Below are positions 58,087 to 64,000 of a DNA stretch of 64,000 nucleotides, piece by piece. The notes beneath the pieces are model-generated. The model was not told the DNA's origin, made no database searches, and saw only the letters and a list, made by a program, of their open reading frames with translations. Numbering within the stretch: position 1 is the first letter of the stretch; the number at the start of each line of letters is the position of its first letter. The stretch is taken from NCBI RefSeq assembly GCF_010983895.1, contig NZ_CP048836.1, positions 2,542,001 to 2,606,000 on the forward strand, given 5' to 3'. The stretch comes from Nitrogeniibacter mangrovi (lineage in GTDB: Bacteria > Pseudomonadota > Gammaproteobacteria > Burkholderiales > Rhodocyclaceae). Position numbers and translations under genes: made by a program.

Positions 58087-59877
58087 ATGCCCAGCATCCA
58101 CCGCCTGTCCGATCCGCTCATCAACCAGATCGCCGCCGGCGAGGTCGTCGAACGGCCGGCCTCGGTGCTCAAGGAGGTGCTGGAGAACGCGGTGGACGCG
58201 GGCGCCCAGGCCATCGAGGTGGCCCTGGAGGCCGGCGGCATCAAGCGCATCCGGGTGAGCGACGACGGCTGCGGCATCGACAAGGCCGATCTGGCCTTGG
58301 CGCTGGAGCGCCACGCCACCAGCAAGATCGCCTCGCTCGACGACCTGGAGTCGGTCGGCACCATGGGCTTTCGCGGCGAGGCGCTGGCGGCCATCTCGTC
58401 GGTGGCGCGCACCAGCCTCACCAGCCGCGCCGACGGCGCCAGCCACGCCTGGCGGGTGGACGGCCCCGGCCAGACGCCGGTGCCGGCCGCGCTCAACCGT
58501 GGCACCGTGGTGGACGTGCAGGAGCTCTACTACAACACCCCGGCGCGGCGAAAATTCCTCAAGACCGACAACACCGAATTCGCCCACTGCGACGACGCCT
58601 TCCGCCGCGTCGCCCTGGCGCGCCCCGACATCGCCATGCAGCTGTCGCACAACGGCCGCGTCAGCCAGCGCCTGGCCGCCGGCGACATGACCCGGCGCAC
58701 CGGTGCCCTGCTCGGCGACGACTTTCTCGCCCACGCCCGCGCCATCGAGGCCGACACCGGCCCGGTGCGGCTCACCGGCTTCGCCTCCCTGCCCGCCTAC
58801 TCGCGCGCCAGCCGCGACGCCCAGTACTTCTTCGTCAACGGCCGCTTCGTGCGCGACAAGCTCGTCACCCACGCCATCCGCGAAGCCTACCGCGACATCC
58901 TCCACGGCAGCCGCCACCCGGCCTACGTGCTGTTCCTCGACATCGACCCGCACACCGTGGACGTGAACGTGCACCCGGCCAAGATCGAGGTGCGCTTCCG
59001 CGACAGTCGCGCGGTGCACCAGTTCATCTACCACGCCCTCGAACGCAGCCTGGGGCAGTCCGGCGCCGGCGTGGCCGATCATGCCGGCACCGACCCGGCG
59101 GCCCCATCACCGGCGATGCCCCTGCGCCCCTCGCCCGGCTACCCGGCGGCACCGACGCCGGTGCAAAGCCCCCTGGCGATGGAAGCGGCCACCCGCAGCT
59201 ATTACGACTTCACCGCCCGCGCCAGCGACCGGCCCTCGGGCCTCGATGCGCTCCCGCGGGCGCCGGAGCCGATGCCCGCACCCACGCCGGGCGAAGCGCC
59301 GCCGCTGGGCTTCGCCCTCGCGCAGCTGCACGGGGTCTACATCCTGGCCCAGAATGCGCAGGGTCTGGTGCTGGTGGACATGCACGCCGCCCACGAACGC
59401 ATCCTCTACGAACGCCTCAAGAGCGTGCTCGACGGCCAGCCGTCGATCCAGCGCCTGCTCATCCCGGCGGTGCTCTCGCTGTCGGCCAAGGAGATGGCCA
59501 CCGCCGAGCGCTGCGCCGCGGTGCTGGCCGACATGGGCTTCGACGTCTCGGCCGCCGGCCCGCAGAATCTGGGCGTGCGCAGCGTGCCGAGCCTGCTCGC
59601 CGCCGCCGACGTGCCCGAACTGGTCCGTGCGGTGCTCGCCGATCTGGAGGACATGCCCGCCTCCGACGTGATCACCGCGCGCCGCAACGAACTGCTCGCC
59701 ACCATGGCCTGTCACGGCGCGGTGCGCGCCAACCGCACGCTCACGATTCCGGAGATGAACGCGCTGCTGCGCCAGATGGAAGCGACCGAGCGCGCCGATC
59801 AGTGCAACCACGGCCGCCCGACCTGGACCCAGTTCTCCATGGCCGAGCTGGACCGTTTCTTCTTGCGCGGACAATAG
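58087..59877 (+). CDS. mutL: DNA mismatch repair protein MutL with endonuclease motif
   Basis: 596 residues. The N-terminal GHKL ATPase has IAAGEVVERPASVLKEVLENAVDAGA, VSDDGCGI and GFRGEALAAISSVA. The C-terminal domain has DMHAAHERILYE, which fits the metal-binding DQHA-x2-E-x4-E motif with Gln replaced by Met. CNHGRPTW and the terminal FFLRG (FxR-like) are also in place. MutL of MutH-lacking bacteria nicks DNA itself, so this protein probably does. A Pro/Ala-rich linker lies at about 335-405. miaA lies downstream on the same strand, a common pairing, but a convergent gene separates them. Confidence 0.96.
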   Translation: MPSIHRLSDPLINQIAAGEVVERPASVLKEVLENAVDAGAQAIEVALEAGGIKRIRVSDDGCGIDKADLALALERHATSKIASLDDLESVGTMGFRGEALAAISSVARTSLTSRADGASHAWRVDGPGQTPVPAALNRGTVVDVQELYYNTPARRKFLKTDNTEFAHCDDAFRRVALARPDIAMQLSHNGRVSQRLAAGDMTRRTGALLGDDFLAHARAIEADTGPVRLTGFASLPAYSRASRDAQYFFVNGRFVRDKLVTHAIREAYRDILHGSRHPAYVLFLDIDPHTVDVNVHPAKIEVRFRDSRAVHQFIYHALERSLGQSGAGVADHAGTDPAAPSPAMPLRPSPGYPAAPTPVQSPLAMEAATRSYYDFTARASDRPSGLDALPRAPEPMPAPTPGEAPPLGFALAQLHGVYILAQNAQGLVLVDMHAAHERILYERLKSVLDGQPSIQRLLIPAVLSLSAKEMATAERCAAVLADMGFDVSAAGPQNLGVRSVPSLLAAADVPELVRAVLADLEDMPASDVITARRNELLATMACHGAVRANRTLTIPEMNALLRQMEATERADQCNHGRPTWTQFSMAELDRFFLRGQ

Positions 59878-59893
59878 CCCCGCCCGCCGAGTC

Positions 59894-60817
59894 TCAGGGC
59901 GAAGCAACCCGTCGCACCCGCCAGCCCAGGCGCGCCAGGCGCGCCGGGATGCCCTCGGCGCCGACCAGATGACCGCCACCCACCGCCACGAAGGCGGTGC
60001 CCGGCGCGCCAAGCAGGCGGTCGATGCGGGCGGCCATCTCGCCGTTGCGCTCGGTGAGCAGGGCCTCGATCAGCGGCGCCGCTTCGTCCGTGTCGAGCCC
60101 CTCGGCCATCGCCGCGCTGAGCGCCGCCTCGTCACCCGTGCGCCAGGCCGCCACGAGGCGGTCCAGGTAGGCGCTCATGCGCCCCGTGTTGATCATCTCG
60201 ACGGTCTGGCGCAACGCGGCGACCTGCGCCTGCGCGCCGCCGGCGGACAGCGCCGCCACCTGCCGTTCGGGCGTCTCCAGGGTCACCAGCGCCTTGCCGG
60301 CCGCGCGTGAGCGTGCCAGCAGCACCGCATCGACCCCCGCGGCATTGGAGTAGCCGGCCTGCTCCGCCGCGCTGGCCATGAGCCACGCCGACGCGAACCA
60401 CGGGCGCATGCGCTGCAGGATCGCCGCATCGAGCCCGAGCCGGCCTGCCGCGCCCTCGAGCGCGCGGAACAGCTCGGCCGGCAACTGCGCCTCGAGACGC
60501 CGGCCGGCCGGCAGCAACCCGGCCGCAGCCACCGTAGCCGCCACCGCCGGGTCGCCCGCGTCCAGCTCCACGATCAGCCGGTCGGCACTGTCGAAGGCGG
60601 CACGCACCGTGGCCGGCAGCGGATAGCAATCGGCCTTGCACAGGTGCACGGTGCCGAACAGGTGGCCGCGCACACGGCCCTGGGCGTCGCTCACCGCCCA
60701 CAGCGCCGGCGCCGCCCAGGCCGGCGCCGCGAGGGCGATCCAGCACACGGCCGTCCATCGCCGCAGCCTGCCCGCCCTCCGTTCCACCGCGATCTTCATG
60801 CGCATCAAATCGATCAT
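59894..60817 (-). CDS. TraB/GumN family protein
   Basis: 307 residues with an N-terminal hydrophobic segment (about 22-35, ending AWAAP) acting as signal or anchor. [17 protein letters not shown] and [27 protein letters not shown] are the paired conserved motifs of the family (TraB/PrgY/GumN, also called the TIKI fold), which suggest a metal-dependent peptidase. Start is uncertain: ATGs at 60817, 60805 and 60799 are in frame, none with a strong Shine-Dalgarno. It converges with mutL. Confidence 0.85.
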   Translation of the reverse strand: MIDLMRMKIAVERRAGRLRRWTAVCWIALAAPAWAAPALWAVSDAQGRVRGHLFGTVHLCKADCYPLPATVRAAFDSADRLIVELDAGDPAVAATVAAAGLLPAGRRLEAQLPAELFRALEGAAGRLGLDAAILQRMRPWFASAWLMASAAEQAGYSNAAGVDAVLLARSRAAGKALVTLETPERQVAALSAGGAQAQVAALRQTVEMINTGRMSAYLDRLVAAWRTGDEAALSAAMAEGLDTDEAAPLIEALLTERNGEMAARIDRLLGAPGTAFVAVGGGHLVGAEGIPARLARLGWRVRRVASP

Positions 60818-60877
60818 GACCCGGGGATTGTCGCGGCAAAACGGCCACGCGCAAACCTAGCGATGGCGCACTGGCCC

Positions 60878-60890
60878 TACAATGCGGCCA
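60878..60890 (+). promoter_or_regulatory. Possible -10 element placing the miaA start codon at the transcript 5' end
   Basis: TACAAT (60878-60883) ends six bases before the ATG at 60890, and no Shine-Dalgarno precedes that ATG. This is the same arrangement as at xseA, suggesting a leaderless message. No good -35 is visible. Confidence 0.35.
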
Positions 60891-61846
60891 TGTCCCAGTC
60901 ACACCCCCCCGCGCTCCTGCTCATGGGCCCGACCGCCAGCGGCAAGACCGCCGCCGCGCTGGCGCTGGCCGAGACCTTGCCGATCGAGATCATCAGCGTC
61001 GACTCGGCGCTGGTGTTCCGCGACATGGACATCGGCACCGCCAAGCCCACGGCGGCCGAGCAGGCGGTGTGCCCGCACCACCTGATCGACATCCTCAGCC
61101 CCGAGGCCGCCTATTCGGCGGCCCGCTTCCGTGACGACGCCCTGGCGCTGATGGCGCAGATCAGCGCCCGCGGCCGGGTACCGGTGCTGGCCGGCGGCAC
61201 CATGCTGTATTTCAAGGCCTTGCGCGAGGGGCTCTCCGACCTGCCCCAGGCCGACCCGGCGCTGCGCGCCGAGATCGACGCCGCGGCCCGCGCGCGCGGC
61301 TGGCCCGCCCTGCATGCCGAGCTGGCCCGGCTCGATCCGGCCGCGGCGGCCGGCCTCGAGCCCAACGACGCCCAGCGCATCCAGCGCGCCCTCGAGATCG
61401 TGCGCCTGACCGGTCGCCCGCTGGCGGAGAGTTACGCGCGGCGCGCCATGGAAGTGCCGCCCTACCGCTTCGTCGGCATCGCCCTCGACGCCGGCGAGCG
61501 CCAGGTGCTGCACGAGCGCATCGCGGCACGCTTCGAGGCCATGCTGGCGGCGGGTTTCGTCGACGAAGTGCGCACTCTGCGCGCCCGCTACCGCCTCGAT
61601 CCGCAGCTGCCGAGCATGCGCAGCGTCGGCTACCGTCAGGCCTGGGACTACCTGGATGGCGGAACCGATGCGGCCACCTTCCGTGACCGGGGTATCGCCG
61701 CCACCCGCCAGCTGGCCAAGCGCCAGATCACCTGGCAGCGCAAGTTTCTCGAGACCTGGCCCGACCTGACCGGCTTCGACTGCCTGCGCACCGACCTGCA
61801 TGCGGCGATCCGCACCCACGTGCTGCGCGCCCTCGACGCACCATGA
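60890..61846 (+). CDS. miaA: tRNA dimethylallyltransferase
   Basis: 318 residues; adds a dimethylallyl group to N6 of A37 in tRNAs reading UNN codons. P-loop GPTASGKT at residues 13-20, [45 protein letters not shown], and [17 protein letters not shown] are canonical. [14 protein letters not shown] and [13 protein letters not shown] complete the family. ATG 60890 gives the normal N-terminus. Confidence 0.97.
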   Translation: MSQSHPPALLLMGPTASGKTAAALALAETLPIEIISVDSALVFRDMDIGTAKPTAAEQAVCPHHLIDILSPEAAYSAARFRDDALALMAQISARGRVPVLAGGTMLYFKALREGLSDLPQADPALRAEIDAAARARGWPALHAELARLDPAAAAGLEPNDAQRIQRALEIVRLTGRPLAESYARRAMEVPPYRFVGIALDAGERQVLHERIAARFEAMLAAGFVDEVRTLRARYRLDPQLPSMRSVGYRQAWDYLDGGTDAATFRDRGIAATRQLAKRQITWQRKFLETWPDLTGFDCLRTDLHAAIRTHVLRALDAP

Positions 61847-61944
61847 GGTGACAATGCGGCCAAATATCACGGCCTCATGACGTGTGCACGGTTTCGGTGC
61901 GTCGAATTCCTTACAATACGGCTTTATTTGACAGGACCCAGACC

Positions 61945-62424
61945 ATGGCGATCCGTGGTGTCTTCCACGCCTTGCCGCCGCAGGTGTTCGGCGCACGCAT
62001 CCGCACCGCGGAGGACATTGCCCGCTTCATCGCGGGCGAGCACCCGATCCAGGCCCCCCGCCAGCTCGACGTCACCGACGCCTGGGCCTGTCTGGGCAAG
62101 CTGTGCGCCCACTTCGCCATGCCGCGGGTGATGGGCATCCAGCCCGTGCGCGTCTCCGGGCCGCTGGCCACCCTGCTCATTCCCGCCTACCGACTCGCGC
62201 CCATCAACGCCTGTTTCGACCGGGTCACACCAGGCCAGCTGGCCGAGGCCATCGCCCAGCTGGCCACCGAACCGCCGCCCGACGGGCGCGACTGGGCGCG
62301 CGACACCCGCGGCCTGGCGCTGCTGTTCCTGCGCCTCAAGCAGTTCTACCGCGACTGCGCGGCCGACGGCTGCGACATCCTCTTCGTCAAGGACAAGGGC
62401 GCCCCGGGCTGCCCGCACGACTAG
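61945..62424 (+). CDS. DUF1877 (YfbM)-like hypothetical protein
   Basis: 159 residues, soluble. MAIRGVFHALPPQVF, LDVTDAWACLGKLCAHF and the C-terminal LKQFYRDCAADGCDILFVKD recall the E. coli YfbM pattern (N-terminal G-x-F, LDI..RW..L, C-terminal helix ending in a hydrophobic strand). The match is loose and made from memory, so treat the family as tentative. ACAGGA nine bases before ATG 61945 supports the start; a TACAAT (about 61914) lies upstream. Function unknown. Confidence 0.55.
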   Translation: MAIRGVFHALPPQVFGARIRTAEDIARFIAGEHPIQAPRQLDVTDAWACLGKLCAHFAMPRVMGIQPVRVSGPLATLLIPAYRLAPINACFDRVTPGQLAEAIAQLATEPPPDGRDWARDTRGLALLFLRLKQFYRDCAADGCDILFVKDKGAPGCPHD

Positions 62425-62635
62425 GGCCTTTTCATCATCGCGCTCGCGGCGGCTCCGGCTCACGAGCACATCACACACCCGCCGCCCGTCGGTCGCCGGC
62501 CGCCACCGGAAAACCTTTGATCTGCCGCAATAACCGCGACACTCGGCGCGCGAAAATATTCGCACGTGCTGATGTTGCCGCACCGGCTCACCCTGAGCGG
62601 ATGCCATCGGCCGGACCTGTTTGCGGAGGTTCACC

Positions 62636-63379
62636 ATGCTTCCCCTGAAATATGCGCGCCTGGCGACCGCAGCGGTCGCCGTCCTCGGCGTCTCGTTCGC
62701 GGTCTCCACTCACGCCCAGACGCCCCCGCCGCCACCGCAGGGCCCCGAACCCTTCAGCGCCTTCGATCGCAACGGCGACGGCGTGGTCACCCCCGAGGAG
62801 TTCACCGCCCACCGCGAGGCGCGCCAGGCACAGCGCGCCGAGGCGGGCCGGCCCATGCGCCAGGCCGGACGCGGCCCGGAATTTTCCGATTTCGATCGCA
62901 ACGGCGATGGCCGCATCACCCCGGACGAGTTGTCCGCCGGCCAGCGCCGCGGCCCGATGCCGGGTGCCGGCGGCGGCCGGGGCCCCGGAAACGGGATGGG
63001 CCCCGGAAACGGGATGGGGCCCGGGAACGGACCGCGACCCGGGCCGGGCATGGGACCGGGCGCAGGCCCCGGACGGGGTCCCGGCGCAGGGATGGGCTCC
63101 GGCCAGGGCCCGGGTGCGCCCCGGGGCACGGCCATGCGCCGGAACATGCCGGCCTTCTCGGATTTCGATCTGAACGGTGACGGCCGCATCGACCCGCAGG
63201 AACTGCAGCAGGCGCGGCAGGCACGCATCACCGAGCGCGCCCAGGAAGGCCGCCAGATGCGGGGGCTTCAGGATGGCATGCCCGCCTTCGGCGACATGGA
63301 CAGCGACGGGGACGGCGGCATCAGCGCCGAGGAGTTCGGCCGCCATCAGGCGGCGCAGCCACCGCGCGAGGGGCGTTGA
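62636..63379 (+). CDS. Secreted EF-hand protein with Gly/Pro/Met-rich repeat
   Basis: 247 residues with a signal peptide (1-27 or so, ending THAQ). Four EF-hand loops: DRNGDGVVTPEEF, DRNGDGRITPDEL, DLNGDGRIDPQEL and DSDGDGGISAEEF, with all calcium ligands present. Between loops 2 and 3 is a low-complexity stretch built on repeats of GPGNGM and GPG (about residues 110-170), encoded by near-perfect 18-bp DNA repeats around 62985-63030. It probably binds calcium in the periplasm or outside. GGAGG eight bases before the ATG fixes the start. Confidence 0.9.
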   Translation: MLPLKYARLATAAVAVLGVSFAVSTHAQTPPPPPQGPEPFSAFDRNGDGVVTPEEFTAHREARQAQRAEAGRPMRQAGRGPEFSDFDRNGDGRITPDELSAGQRRGPMPGAGGGRGPGNGMGPGNGMGPGNGPRPGPGMGPGAGPGRGPGAGMGSGQGPGAPRGTAMRRNMPAFSDFDLNGDGRIDPQELQQARQARITERAQEGRQMRGLQDGMPAFGDMDSDGDGGISAEEFGRHQAAQPPREGR

Positions 63380-63400
63380 GCACCCTCGACGCGCCGAGGC

Positions 63401-64000
63401 TCAGGCCGTCAACGCCTGCCAGATCAGCCGCAGCGCCAGCGCGCTGAGCACGAGATTGAACAGCAGCCGGAAGTGATGGTCCGGCAGGCGCCTGAGCACA
63501 TGCAGGCCGAACCAGGTGCCCACCGCGCCACTGGCGACCATGGCGGCCCACAGGGGCATCCACGGCCACAGGTCGAATCCGGCGTGGGAGAACACCGAGA
63601 TCTTGAGCACGTTCTGCATCGACATGGCCGCCGCGAAGGTGGCCACGGTGCGGAAACGGTCCGCATGGATCTGCTTGATGAAGGCCGCCACCAGCGGCCC
63701 GGTCGCACCGGCGAACAGGGTCATGAAGGTGGTCACCGCGCCGGCGACGGCCACCCCGACCGGCCCCAGCACCAGCCTGGGCAGATTGGGCCCCCAGCAC
63801 AGGTAGAGCACGAAACCGGCGATGCTCAGGTACAGCACCGCCGGCGGCAGGCGCACCAGCACGAAGGAGCCGAGCAGCGCACCGAGCACGGCGCCCGGCA
63901 GGAAGGCACCCAGGGTGCGCCAGTCGATATGGCGCCAGGCCATGAGCGCCCGCCCGCCGTTGGAACCCAGCTGCACCACCCCGTGGATCGGGATGATCAC
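63401..64000 (-). CDS. Sulfite exporter TauE/SafE family permease (partial, cut by window edge)
   Basis: The C-terminal 199 residues of a membrane transporter of the TauE/SafE family, which moves small organosulfur or sulfite-like anions. It holds about six hydrophobic segments. IIPIHGVVQLGSNGGRALMAWRHIDWR resembles the mid-protein repeat, so the true N-terminus and the first helices lie beyond 64000. It converges with the EF-hand gene with 21 bases between stops and no visible terminator. Confidence 0.85.
   Translation of the reverse strand: MIIPIHGVVQLGSNGGRALMAWRHIDWRTLGAFLPGAVLGALLGSFVLVRLPPAVLYLSIAGFVLYLCWGPNLPRLVLGPVGVAVAGAVTTFMTLFAGATGPLVAAFIKQIHADRFRTVATFAAAMSMQNVLKISVFSHAGFDLWPWMPLWAAMVASGAVGTWFGLHVLRRLPDHHFRLLFNLVLSALALRLIWQALTA

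Overview
This is a GC-rich (about two thirds G+C by eye), gene-dense chromosomal window from a motile, flagellated betaproteobacterium. Gene content (FlhDC master regulator, CheZ, BdlA-like PAS receptors, an E. coli-like CheA, MutL carrying an endonuclease motif, orphan IF-1, arsenosugar-type glycosyltransferases) points to Rhodocyclales, possibly the Azoarcus/Thauera/Denitromonas neighbourhood. That placement is inference from protein style, not from a marker gene. No rRNA, tRNA, phage, transposase or CRISPR array was seen.

Layout. (1) 1-4.7 kb: xseA, an Fe-type sodB with an IscR-like operator, a striking 79-bp tandem repeat array closed by an intrinsic terminator, then an ECF sigma factor, a tiny zinc-finger anti-sigma and truC. 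(2) 4.9-9.3 kb: ArsS-like radical SAM protein, Na+/solute symporter, and a calcineurin-fold protein whose metal ligands have mostly been replaced; then an EEP-family hydrolase. (3) 9.4-13.7 kb: GAF plus degenerate GGDEF protein, NhaA, a Fur-box-controlled outer-membrane porin, orphan infA. (4) 14.2-20.3 kb: a tightly packed operon with a membrane VTT/FAD-disulfide-reductase fusion, a DUF1223 protein, two arsenosugar-type glycosyltransferases (the first frameshifted in a run of seven C), DUF3047 and a SelD-associated-type FAD oxidoreductase. With region 2 this looks like a split metalloid/thiol-sugar pathway lacking ArsM in this window. (5) 20.3-21.8 kb: transaldolase and a DUF3135 protein.

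(6) 21.9-48.1 kb, all on the minus strand: one motility and chemotaxis block. In transcription order it has an HDOD-REC-GGDEF protein, a REC-GGDEF-EAL protein, flhDC, motAB, a membrane receptor-like protein, cheY, cheA (E. coli-like), cheW, two soluble PAS receptors, cheR, cheD, cheB, a STAS protein, a membrane receptor, two cheV, cheY, cheZ and a second cheA (Pseudomonas F6-like). Sigma-28-type promoters precede motA, the receptor-like gene and cheW. FlhDC would switch on flagellar synthesis, MotAB power the motor, and two CheA kinases with one CheW and two CheV transmit signals to CheY, with CheZ as phosphatase.

(7) 48.3-64 kb: housekeeping and envelope genes. These are a Nudix hydrolase, HNH endonuclease, cation/proton antiporter, rluE, fatty-acid desaturase, an overlapping string purN - DUF3108 - RsmB/NOP methyltransferase - PLD nuclease, a DedA protein with a lipoprotein, mutL, a TraB/GumN protein, miaA, a DUF1877-like protein, an EF-hand protein and a TauE/SafE transporter cut by the window edge.
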